A program made the position numbers and the translations under genes. Below the pieces are notes generated by a model that was not told the origin of the DNA, made no database searches, and saw only the letters and a program-made list of their open reading frames with translations. From assembly GCA_019635795.1 (NCBI GenBank), contig JAHBYV010000017.1, forward strand, positions 20,182 to 84,181: 64,000 nucleotides of DNA, read 5' to 3'. How positions within the stretch are numbered: position 1 is the stretch's first letter; every line of letters begins with the position of its first letter. Positions 49,465 through 57,338 of this stretch are shown here, piece after piece. This stretch comes from Rhizobiaceae bacterium. GTDB lineage: Bacteria > Pseudomonadota > Alphaproteobacteria > Rhizobiales > Rhizobiaceae.

Positions 49465-50169
49465 TCAGACCGTAACCGCCTCGCCAACGTGCGGCACAAT
49501 GACTTTCGTGCCAGAACCCTCCATTCCGGAAACGAATTTATCCGGCGTCTGGTCGAGAATCGGAAATGTCTTGTAGTGGCAGGGAATGACCGCTTCAAAA
49601 TTGAAGTAGCGTCTGCAAGCCAGCGCGGCCACTGCACCGCCCATGGTATATCGGTCGCCAATCGGCACCAGACCGATGTCGGGGCTATGCAACTCATTAA
49701 TCAGCGCCATGTCGCCGAAAATGTCGGTATCACCCATGTGATAGAGCGTCTTGTCATCAGGGAAATGGAGTACCAGACCGAGCGGATTACCCAAATAGGT
49801 GTTCGTGCCGTTCGGCCCGCCAAATGATGAAGAATGCAAAGCCTGGACGAATGTAGTTGTGAACCCGCCGCAATCGACAGTGCCGCCAGAGTTTCCAGAG
49901 TTTATTTTGGTTTCATCGACGCCCTGCCCGACCAAGAACCTGCAAATCTCGTGATTTGCCACGAGTTGCGCACCTGTTTTCTTAAGGATCGCGATCGAAT
50001 TGCCGATATGGTCGTTGTGACCATGCGTGAGAAGTACGTGCGTAACGTCCTTCGCCGGGCCTTCCCATCCGCCGGTCCAAAGTGGATTCTCGAGATACGG
50101 ATCAATCAGGATCTTCTTTTCGGCTGCTTCAATGCAAAATGCCGATTGCCCATACCAGGTGATTTTCAT
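49465..50169 (-). CDS. UPF0173 metal-dependent hydrolase
   Basis: 234 aa, metallo-beta-lactamase fold. Start at MKITWYGQSAFCIEA, with AAGGAG 9 bases upstream; upstream in-frame extension has no site. Metal ligands: LTHGHNDHIGN (HxHxDH), LYHMGDTDIFGDM, and IPCHYKTFPILDQ. Substrate unknown; members are compared to RNase Z-like and UlaG-like hydrolases. Divergent from ruvX. Confidence 0.93.
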   Translation of the reverse strand: MKITWYGQSAFCIEAAEKKILIDPYLENPLWTGGWEGPAKDVTHVLLTHGHNDHIGNSIAILKKTGAQLVANHEICRFLVGQGVDETKINSGNSGGTVDCGGFTTTFVQALHSSSFGGPNGTNTYLGNPLGLVLHFPDDKTLYHMGDTDIFGDMALINELHSPDIGLVPIGDRYTMGGAVAALACRRYFNFEAVIPCHYKTFPILDQTPDKFVSGMEGSGTKVIVPHVGEAVTV

Positions 50170-50241
50170 CCCATAATGCTCCTTGGCTGCAAAGTTGGCG
50201 CAGGATAGAAGCGAGCGCGCCCGTGTCAAAAGGAAAGCGTC

Positions 50242-50712
50242 GTGGCAATTACAACAATTGAAGAGCTCGAAGCACTTTTGGCTCCCGGCAAGACAGTGGC
50301 GGGGCTAGATCTTGGCGAAAAGACAATCGGTCTGGCGGTTTCTGATCTAAGTCTGTCTTTTGCCCATCCTAGAACAGTTATTATGCGAAAGAAATTTACG
50401 CGCGACGCAGAAACACTCATTGCTGCATTAAAGGCCGAAAAGGCGGCTGCCGCAGTCATCGGCCTTCCCCTGAATATGGACGGCTCCGAAGGGCCACGCG
50501 CGCAGGCGACACGGGCATTCGTTCGGAATATTGCTAAACTTACCGACATTCCGTTCATGTTCTGGGACGAGCGGCTCTCAACTGTTGCCGCCGAACGGAG
50601 CCTCATCGAAATGGACGTTTCCAGAAAGAAGCGCGACGGCCGCATTGATTCGGCAGCGGCCGCCTTTATTCTGCAGGGGGTATTGGACCGGCTAAGGTCG
50701 ACGCCCCGATAG
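50242..50712 (+). CDS. ruvX: RuvX/YqgF putative Holliday junction resolvase and rRNA nuclease
   Basis: 156 aa, RNase H-like fold. Acidic metal-binding residues in [31 protein letters not shown] and [13 protein letters not shown]-like text ([14 protein letters not shown]). The family matures the 5' end of 16S rRNA in E. coli; recombination activity is less certain. GTG start with AGGA upstream. Its 3' end overlaps the facing small membrane gene by 47 bp. Confidence 0.94.
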   Translation: MAITTIEELEALLAPGKTVAGLDLGEKTIGLAVSDLSLSFAHPRTVIMRKKFTRDAETLIAALKAEKAAAAVIGLPLNMDGSEGPRAQATRAFVRNIAKLTDIPFMFWDERLSTVAAERSLIEMDVSRKKRDGRIDSAAAAFILQGVLDRLRSTPR

Positions 50713-51004
50713 GACTATCGCGTAGCTGGCCCTTGCGTTTTCGCCACCAGACTGCAATTTCCCGCCTTCTGCGAAATGCCCAGATCGCGGCGATCAGCAA
50801 TGTATCAATGACACAAGTCTTGGCGATCAACCATGGTATCCCTGCCGGATCCATGTTCAGGATTTCGCCATACACACTGAAAACGAGGTTGTTTCCTTCG
50901 CGCGATAGCATGAAATAGCTTGAGGCCAAATTGTAATAGGAAGCGAAATACCACCCCCAGAAAAGGCCCATCGGAAGCGCCCAGGCTAAGAACACATATT
51001 TCAT
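50666..51004 (-). CDS. Small inner-membrane protein (possibly DUF6105)
   Basis: 112 aa. ATG at 51004 has a full GAGGAG 6 bases upstream. The protein starts [20 protein letters not shown] (membrane helix 1), then a middle soluble part with [15 protein letters not shown], then helix 2 ([18 protein letters not shown]) and a basic cytoplasmic tail. I recall this pattern from the DUF6105 family of Hyphomicrobiales but cannot confirm it. Function unknown. A CtrA-type site lies about 150 bp upstream. The last 47 bp overlap ruvX head to tail. Confidence 0.72.
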   Translation of the reverse strand: MKYVFLAWALPMGLFWGWYFASYYNLASSYFMLSREGNNLVFSVYGEILNMDPAGIPWLIAKTCVIDTLLIAAIWAFRRRREIAVWWRKRKGQLRDSPIGASTLAGPIPPAE

Positions 51005-51150
51005 ACGCAGCTCCTCGCTCTGGCGAAGTCGGCATACGTCCAGCGGACGTCCCGTGATTTCCTGCCGCGTTCCAACAAATCCATCATCGCACACCCACAC
51101 CCTGACGAACCTTGGCTGCGTTAAGGTGTAACCGCAATGGAAACCATTCA

Positions 51151-51165
51151 TTAAGGTTAATTTAA
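51151..51165 (-). promoter_or_regulatory. CtrA-type binding site upstream of the small membrane protein gene
   Basis: Perfect TTAA-N7-TTAA, with the reverse strand reading TTAAATTAACCTTAA, in the 180-bp gap between the aidB-like stop and the small membrane protein start. A second TTAAGGTGTAACC-like motif begins at 51121. Confidence 0.5.
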
Positions 51166-51183
51166 CTACTGATCAGTGGATGA

Positions 51184-52806
51184 TCAGGATGGGAATAATG
51201 ATTCCACGATCAATGCAGGATCATGGCGCGGTCCCAACATTCCATAGGTGGACCGCCACTGCCCACCCAGCCGGGTAGCGATGAAGGCATCTGCTATGCG
51301 CCCTGCCCCAAGTCGCCGCAGTTCCGCTCCCGCAGCGGACAGGGCGAGTTGCTCGGCAAACAGGCGTGCCGAACCTTCATCCGAAGCAGCAACATCCCGT
51401 GCAGCCCTCAACACTGTCGATGTGCCGCCTGCTCCGGTTCCAAGTCCCTGCTCAATATCAGCAAGAACTTCGTCCAGCACCGCGGGGGCACGAGACATGA
51501 CGCGCAACAGGTCAAGCGCCATAACATTGCCCGAACCTTCCCAAATCGCGTTTACCGGCGCTTCCCTGTAGTAGCGGGCGAGCGGACTTTCTTCGATGTA
51601 GCCATTTCCGCCAAGGCATTCCATCGCTTCATAAAGCAAGGCTGGCGCGCTTTTGCAGACCCAATACTTCACGACGGGAGTCATTATTCGCGCGAATGAC
51701 GCTTCAGTTCGGCTTTGGGATGCCATATCGAACGAACGCGCCAAACGCATAGCCAATGCGGTCGTGCCGGCCACATCGAGAGCCATATCAGCCAGAACCC
51801 TGAGCATGAGGGGCTGATCTATCAGAATCTTTCCAAACGCTTGCCTGTGGCGCGCGTGGTGCACAGCTTCTGCAAGACCGGCACGCATCAAGGCCGCCGA
51901 TGCAAGGGCGCAATCGAGTCGCGTAAGGGTCACCATATCCATTATGGTTTTGACGCCTTCGCCGGGGTCTCCAACGACCTCACCCAAAGCGCCTGAGAAT
52001 TCAACTTCCGACGAGGCATTGGACCGGTTTCCAAGCTTGTCCTTCAATCTCTGGAATCTCAGGCCGTTATGGCTCCCGTCGCCAAGAATGCGCGGAACGA
52101 GAAAGCATGTGAAGCCTTCCGGTGCCTGCGCAAGCATCAGGAAGGCGTCAGACATTGGCGCGGACAAGAACCATTTATGCCCTGTGAGCCGGTAAACGCT
52201 GCCACCAGCGCGCTCGGCCTTTGAAGAGTTGGAGCGCACATCTGTGCCTCCCTGCTTTTCGGTCATGCCCATTCCAAGGGTCAGTCCAGCCTTCTCAACG
52301 GGCGGCTTTTGCGACGAATCATATTTGCGGCTGGTGATTCTCGGCGCCCATTCACGAAAAAGCTTTGAACTGGACATCAAAGTTGCCAGAGACGCGTTGG
52401 TCATAGTTACCGGGCACAGATGACCGCATTCGAGTTGGGCAGTTAGGAAATATCGAATCGCCCGTATCTGATGGCGGCGATGTATCTCCGTCGGCGTATT
52501 TTCCCAGATAGAGCTGTGCAGACCATTGCCAATTGAGCGACGCATCAACGCGTGGTACGCGGGATGATATTCGACCACGTCGATGCGACGGCCCTGCCGG
52601 TCATGCGTTTTGAGGCGCGGAAGTTCCACATTCGCCAATCGCGCAAGCTCCTGCGCCTCCGGCGACAGGACGAAGCGTCCTATTGTCTCGAAATCCTTCC
52701 GTGCCTCCTCCGGAAAATCCTCAGCAATCTGCACCAGCAACGGATCGTTGCGCCAGGCGCTGCCACCACCGATTGGCGGGGTCTGGTTGGTTACTTCATG
52801 CGTCAC
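51184..52806 (-). CDS. AidB-like acyl-CoA dehydrogenase family flavoprotein
   Basis: 540 aa, longer than ordinary acyl-CoA dehydrogenases (about 380) and the AidB length. AidB signatures: GMGMTEKQGGTDVRSNSS, GHKWFLSAPMSDAFLMLAQAPEGF, TLTRLDCALASAALMRAGL and YREAPVNAIWEGSGNVMALDLL (FAD and acyl-binding regions), plus the C-terminal DNA-binding-like helical part. In E. coli AidB belongs to the Ada adaptive response to alkylation. In Brucella an AidB-like protein marks new poles and the division site. GTG start with GGAG 7 bases upstream. No SOS box seen. Monocistronic. Confidence 0.88.
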   Translation of the reverse strand: MTHEVTNQTPPIGGGSAWRNDPLLVQIAEDFPEEARKDFETIGRFVLSPEAQELARLANVELPRLKTHDRQGRRIDVVEYHPAYHALMRRSIGNGLHSSIWENTPTEIHRRHQIRAIRYFLTAQLECGHLCPVTMTNASLATLMSSSKLFREWAPRITSRKYDSSQKPPVEKAGLTLGMGMTEKQGGTDVRSNSSKAERAGGSVYRLTGHKWFLSAPMSDAFLMLAQAPEGFTCFLVPRILGDGSHNGLRFQRLKDKLGNRSNASSEVEFSGALGEVVGDPGEGVKTIMDMVTLTRLDCALASAALMRAGLAEAVHHARHRQAFGKILIDQPLMLRVLADMALDVAGTTALAMRLARSFDMASQSRTEASFARIMTPVVKYWVCKSAPALLYEAMECLGGNGYIEESPLARYYREAPVNAIWEGSGNVMALDLLRVMSRAPAVLDEVLADIEQGLGTGAGGTSTVLRAARDVAASDEGSARLFAEQLALSAAGAELRRLGAGRIADAFIATRLGGQWRSTYGMLGPRHDPALIVESLFPS

Positions 52807-52958
52807 ACGCGCTCTCCAAGCTTCCCAAGGTTCTCCGGTACGATGAATTGGCGCATCAGAACATAGTCAGTTAAACAAATAATCTGTTGAATCCGAAAAT
52901 GCGTATGTCCGGCCACGCTTGCGGTGAGCGAGACTGGCTTTTATAGCAATGCATCCAG

Positions 52959-53918
52959 ATGACCCAATCTGATCTTTTGCCCCTGTACCCGCACCGCCAC
53001 TTGCTAGGCATACGTGGCATGTCCCCTCCGGACATCGAATTTTTGCTCGACAGGGCAGATGAGGCTGTCAGCATTTCCCGGCAGGCCGAAAAGAAATCCG
53101 CGGTGCTCAGGGGGCGTACTCAGATCAATCTCTTCTTTGAAGCATCGACGCGCACCCAATCCTCATTCGAACTCGCAGGCAAGCGACTTGGTGCCGACGT
53201 TATGAATATGTCGGTGGCTAGCTCATCAGTGAAAAAAGGCGAAACACTGATCGATACGGCCATGACGCTGAACGCGATGCGACCGGATATTCTGATCATT
53301 CGCCATCAATCAGCGGGTGCTGCCGCCCTGCTTGCACAGAAAGTAGGCTGTTCGGTCGTCAACGCAGGAGATGGCGCACATGAACACCCGACTCAGGCGC
53401 TGCTCGACGCTCTGACAATTCGCCGGGCGAAGGGGCGCATTGGGGGCCTCACAATCGCGATCTGCGGCGATATCCTGCATTCGCGCGTGGCGCGCTCAAA
53501 CATCCTTCTGCTTAACGCGCTTGGAGCGCGGGTGCGCGTTGTTGCCCCTTCGACGCTGCTTCCCTCCGGCATTGCAGATATGAGCGTCGAGGTTTGCAGA
53601 ACGATGGCCGAAGGCCTGAAAGGCGTAGACGTGGTCATGATGCTTCGCCTGCAGCGCGAGCGAATGGCCGGATCCTTTGTTCCCTCTGTTCGCGAATATT
53701 TCCGTTACTACGGACTGGATGCGGCCAAGCTCGCCAGCGCCAGGCCGGATGCTTTGGTCATGCATCCGGGCCCGATGAATCGTGGCGTAGAGATCGCCTC
53801 CGAAATCGCAGATGGGCCACAGAGCGTCATTCAGGAACAGGTTGAAATGGGCGTTGCAGTGCGCATGGCAGTAATGCAGGCGCTGCTTGATCCGCGCCGA
53901 AACGCGGAGGCGCTGTGA
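52959..53918 (+). CDS. pyrB: Aspartate carbamoyltransferase catalytic subunit
   Basis: Second step of pyrimidine synthesis. The product is 319 aa. Carbamoyl-phosphate motifs [32 protein letters not shown], and [14 protein letters not shown]; aspartate-site [12 protein letters not shown] and [11 protein letters not shown]. No pyrI regulatory gene follows. Instead the next gene is a dihydroorotase-like PyrX (class A ATCase arrangement). One-base overlap TGATG with that gene. Confidence 0.97.
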   Translation: MTQSDLLPLYPHRHLLGIRGMSPPDIEFLLDRADEAVSISRQAEKKSAVLRGRTQINLFFEASTRTQSSFELAGKRLGADVMNMSVASSSVKKGETLIDTAMTLNAMRPDILIIRHQSAGAAALLAQKVGCSVVNAGDGAHEHPTQALLDALTIRRAKGRIGGLTIAICGDILHSRVARSNILLLNALGARVRVVAPSTLLPSGIADMSVEVCRTMAEGLKGVDVVMMLRLQRERMAGSFVPSVREYFRYYGLDAAKLASARPDALVMHPGPMNRGVEIASEIADGPQSVIQEQVEMGVAVRMAVMQALLDPRRNAEAL

Positions 53919-55204
53919 TGAACGCTACGGTTTTTGAGCACGCTCGAATTGTCGATCCTTCAAGGGGCCTTGATGAAATCGGCACTCTGATTGTTGAAGG
54001 CCGCAAAATCGTTGCAGCCGGTCCAGATGCCCTCAATCAGGGCGTGCCCGATGGAGCGGTGCGTGTAGGCTGCCGCGGCAAGACAATCATACCAGGCTTG
54101 GTCGATGGCAGGGTTTTCATCGGTGAACCGGGCGCTGAGCACCGGGAGACTATCGCTTCCGCCAGCGAAGCGGCAGCGGCCGGTGGTGTAACGTCGATTG
54201 TGATGATGCCTGACACCGATCCTGTGATCGATGACGTTGCGCTCGTGGAGTTCGTGCTGCGCACCGCCAAAGATACAGCCCGCATCAATGTATTTCCCGC
54301 GGCAGCAATTACAAAAGGGCTGAAGGGTTCAGAACTAACCGAATTCGGTCTGTTACAGGAAGCCGGGGCCGTAGCCTTTACCGATGGCCGCCATAGCATA
54401 GCCAGCGCACAGGTGATGCGACGAGCGCTTACATATGCGCGTGATTTCGGGGCAACGATCGTGCATGAAACGCGCGACCACGACCTTGCGGGTTCCGGGG
54501 TCATGAATGAGGGCCTGTTTGCGAGTTGGTTGGGGCTTTCAGGCATCCCGCGCGAAGCTGAAACCATTCCGCTTGTCCGTGACCTGATGTTGGCGAAGCT
54601 CACACGCAGCACTTATCACGCAGCCAAAATATCGACCGGAATCTCTGCTGACGCGGTTGCCCGCGCAAAGCAGGAAGGCGTCAAGGCGTCTGCCGGCGTA
54701 TCGATAAACAACCTTGCCCTGAATGAGAATGATATCGGTGAATACAGGACTTTTTTCCGGCTTGATCCTCCCTTGAGGTCGGAGGATGACAGGCTGTCCA
54801 TGGTAGAGGCCCTGCGCAACGGCACGATCGACATCATTGTCTCGTCACACGACCCTCAGGATGTGGATACCAAACGCCTGCCTTTTGCGGATGCCGCTGC
54901 GGGTGCAATTGGCCTTGAAACATTGCTTGCGGTCGCATTGCGGCTTTATCACAGCGGCGAAGTCCCGCTTATCCGCCTGATTGAAGCCTTATCGACGGCC
55001 CCTGCCCGTTTGTTCGCCCTTCCGGGAGGTACTTTGAAACCGGGAGCTCCCGCAGATTTTGCGCTTGTGGACCTTGAAGCACCGTGGATTGTGCGGGAGG
55101 CTGACATTCGCTCCAAATCAAAGAACACTTGCTTTGAAGATGCGCGACTTCAAGGCAAAGTATTGCAAAGCTGGGTTAGCGGTCGCAAGGTGTTTGAACT
55201 TTGA
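53918..55204 (+). CDS. pyrX: Dihydroorotase-like protein lacking metal ligands (PyrX type)
   Basis: 428 aa, amidohydrolase fold of the type I dihydroorotase family, start at the ATG overlapping the pyrB stop with GGAGG 7 bases upstream. The normally invariant HxH after GLVD is replaced: the sequence reads [18 protein letters not shown]. The HxST-type ligand region reads YHAAKIST, so a His is Lys. The catalytic Asp region reads VSSHDPQDV instead of a D-H-A-P pattern. Such proteins are known in Pseudomonas as PyrC-prime, inactive but required to assemble PyrB into a dodecamer. Expect a separate active PyrC elsewhere in the genome. Often auto-annotated as pyrC. Confidence 0.85.
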   Translation: MNATVFEHARIVDPSRGLDEIGTLIVEGRKIVAAGPDALNQGVPDGAVRVGCRGKTIIPGLVDGRVFIGEPGAEHRETIASASEAAAAGGVTSIVMMPDTDPVIDDVALVEFVLRTAKDTARINVFPAAAITKGLKGSELTEFGLLQEAGAVAFTDGRHSIASAQVMRRALTYARDFGATIVHETRDHDLAGSGVMNEGLFASWLGLSGIPREAETIPLVRDLMLAKLTRSTYHAAKISTGISADAVARAKQEGVKASAGVSINNLALNENDIGEYRTFFRLDPPLRSEDDRLSMVEALRNGTIDIIVSSHDPQDVDTKRLPFADAAAGAIGLETLLAVALRLYHSGEVPLIRLIEALSTAPARLFALPGGTLKPGAPADFALVDLEAPWIVREADIRSKSKNTCFEDARLQGKVLQSWVSGRKVFEL

Positions 55205-55218
55205 GCGTGGAGAACCCC

Positions 55219-55800
55219 ATGGTTGTCGTGGTCGCGTTAATCTTCGGCTATCTGCTTGGCTCGATTCCGTTCGGGCTGCTTCTGACACGCGCTGCCGGTC
55301 TTGGCGATGTCAGGTCGATCGGCTCGGGAAATATCGGCGCAACGAACGTTCTTCGCACTGGTAATAAAGGACTGGCCGCAGCCACGCTTCTGCTGGATAT
55401 GCTCAAGGGCACCCTGGCTGTGCTCGTGGCAAGCCAGTTCGGTCTGGAAGCTGCAATGGCCGCCGGATTTGCAGCGTTTATCGGACATATTTTCCCGGCA
55501 TGGCTGGGATTTAAGGGCGGCAAGGGCGTGGCGACTTACCTTGGTGTGCTGCTCGGCTTCGGGATAAATCCCGCCTTGGTTTTCGCGGTAGTCTGGATTT
55601 CAATGGCGTTGATGTTTCGATTTTCGTCTCTTGCTGCGTTGTCGGCAGCTATCATCGTGCCAATCTCACTTTATTATATGGGCATGCCCGAGATTTCGCT
55701 GATGTTCGCAGTTATGAGCATCATCGTTTTTTGGAAACACCGGGCCAATATTCAGCGTTTGGCAGCAGGAATCGAGACCAAAATCGGCTCCAAGGGATAA
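55219..55800 (+). CDS. plsY: Glycerol-3-phosphate acyltransferase PlsY
   Basis: Inner-membrane enzyme that acylates glycerol 3-phosphate with acyl-phosphate from PlsX. 193 aa from ATG 55219, which has GGAG 6 bases upstream; a TTG at 55201 that overlaps the pyrX stop is an alternative. Three PlsY motifs: [15 protein letters not shown] with [20 protein letters not shown], and [17 protein letters not shown], and GFGINPALV near the end. Five or so membrane helices. Confidence 0.95.
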   Translation: MVVVVALIFGYLLGSIPFGLLLTRAAGLGDVRSIGSGNIGATNVLRTGNKGLAAATLLLDMLKGTLAVLVASQFGLEAAMAAGFAAFIGHIFPAWLGFKGGKGVATYLGVLLGFGINPALVFAVVWISMALMFRFSSLAALSAAIIVPISLYYMGMPEISLMFAVMSIIVFWKHRANIQRLAAGIETKIGSKG

Positions 55801-55809
55801 AAATCAATA

Positions 55810-56925
55810 GTGGCTCCAAAACTTAGTGACCGCCAGCGGCTGCAATGGCTGCGGCTGATTCGTACATCAAATGTTGGCCCTGCAAGCTTTCGTGAACTCA
55901 TTAACCGCTTTGGTTCAGCCGAAGCGGCGCTTGAAGCTTTACCCGAATTGACTGCACGCGGCGGCGCGCGGCGCTCAGCGCGCATTCCGTCGATCCTGGA
56001 GGTTGAAACGGAATATGAGGCAGTTCAGCGTATCGGCGCGCGTCTTGTCGCAGTTGGTGAGGCGGATTACCCGCCTTTGCTGGCTCATGTAGACAACCCA
56101 CCGCCTATCCTTACAGTCCTGGGATCAGCCGAATGCTTTGCGCGCAACTCCGTCTCAATCGTGGGCGCGCGAAATGCCTCAATGGCGGGCATTAATTTTG
56201 CTCGAAAGCTGGCTTTCGATCTTGGTGGACACGACTGGGTGGTTTCGTCGGGTTTTGCGCGCGGCATAGACACAGCTGCTCACAAAGGCGCCATGCAAAG
56301 TGGCACAATTGCTGTTCTTGCAGGAGGCATAAGCCGTCCCTATCCCTCGGAAAACGTTCCACTCATGAGAGAGATTGTAGACAAGGGCGGTGCCTTCATC
56401 TGCGAAATGCCATTTGGATGGGAGCCACGCCCCCAGGATTTCCCGCGCCGCAACCGAATCATTGCTGGCTTGTCGCTCGGCCTGGTGGTTATCGAAGCCG
56501 CTGTCCGCTCCGGTTCGCTGATCAGCGCCCGAATGGCTGGAGAAATGGGGCGCACAGTATTTGCTGTGCCCGGCTCGCCGCTTGATCCTCGCGCCGCGGG
56601 CACAAACGGATTGCTGAAGCAGGGAGCTACGCTCGTGACGTGCGCAGATGACGTTGTCGAACAACTTACGCCGATGCTGGGCACAAGCAGTCAAGCGCCG
56701 CAGTTCGATGAAGCCCTGGAATACGATCACGCGCCGTCATGTTGCGAGGACGATCGAGCGCGTCTGATAGGGTTGCTCGGTCCATCCCCCGCGCCGATAG
56801 ACGACCTGATCGCTCATTCAGGGATACACCCCGCAAACGTTCAAATGATCCTGCTTGAACTTGATCTGGCAGGCAGACTCGAACGCCACCCCGGCGGTCA
56901 GGTTGCTCTAGTTGACTTCGGGTAA
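55810..56925 (+). CDS. dprA: DNA-processing protein DprA
   Basis: Binds single-stranded DNA and loads RecA on incoming DNA in transformation. The product is 371 aa. N-terminal helical region, then the Rossmann-like DprA domain: VSIVGARNASMAGI, VVSSGFARGIDTAAHKGA, LAGGISRPYPSEN and RNRIIAGLSLGLVVIEAA. A C-terminal winged helix (about residues 310-371) follows. GTG start 9 bp after the plsY stop. With comEC also in the window, a transformation set may exist, though other Com genes are not seen. Confidence 0.94.
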   Translation: MAPKLSDRQRLQWLRLIRTSNVGPASFRELINRFGSAEAALEALPELTARGGARRSARIPSILEVETEYEAVQRIGARLVAVGEADYPPLLAHVDNPPPILTVLGSAECFARNSVSIVGARNASMAGINFARKLAFDLGGHDWVVSSGFARGIDTAAHKGAMQSGTIAVLAGGISRPYPSENVPLMREIVDKGGAFICEMPFGWEPRPQDFPRRNRIIAGLSLGLVVIEAAVRSGSLISARMAGEMGRTVFAVPGSPLDPRAAGTNGLLKQGATLVTCADDVVEQLTPMLGTSSQAPQFDEALEYDHAPSCCEDDRARLIGLLGPSPAPIDDLIAHSGIHPANVQMILLELDLAGRLERHPGGQVALVDFG

Positions 56926-57096
56926 AGCCTTTCCCTTCAACTGGGTTGATGCGTCGACCGCCTCAATCTGAGCCATATCTATCAAATATGCCAATATCGT
57001 CATTTCCTTGGCTTGCGCCATGAGCCGGAGCTGACTGAGCATGGCTGCGATATACTCGACTGCCAACAGTTGCTCCTGCCTGTCATTACTGTTCAT
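56908..57096 (-). CDS. Small conserved-looking helical protein of unknown function
   Basis: 62 aa from ATG 57096, with GGCAGG a few bases before. Sequence MNSNDRQEQLLAVEYIAAM continues to LSQLRLMAQAKEMTILAYLI and DMAQIEAV, so mostly one or two amphipathic helices; no cysteine. Similar short proteins next to dprA or topA are familiar in rhizobia but I cannot name a family. It faces dprA and overlaps its 3' end by 18 bp. Confidence 0.6.
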   Translation of the reverse strand: MNSNDRQEQLLAVEYIAAMLSQLRLMAQAKEMTILAYLIDMAQIEAVDASTQLKGKALPEVN

Positions 57097-57292
57097 TCTG
57101 TAACCTGCCATTGCCAGTTGCAGTCGTAATCTTTGCTAACTCGCAATCGACTCAAATGCAACTACAATTACATTTTCATACAGTTTTTATCTTTAAGGTT
57201 GCCAATAGCCATTAGACAAAAAGCGGCACCTGCCCTTGACCATACGGAAAAGCACAGCCATTTGACGGAACTTCCTCGCACTTGTAAGCGCT

Positions 57293-57321
57293 GCCTTGCG
57301 GGGGAAATCTCGCAGCAAGGC
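57293..57321 (+). promoter_or_regulatory. Leader hairpin before topA
   Basis: GCCTTGC (57293-57299) and GCAAGGC (57315-57321) can pair with a 15-base loop, 18 bp before the topA start. It may affect translation of topA; no more can be said. Confidence 0.35.
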
Positions 57322-57338
57322 CATAGAGAAATGAGTTC

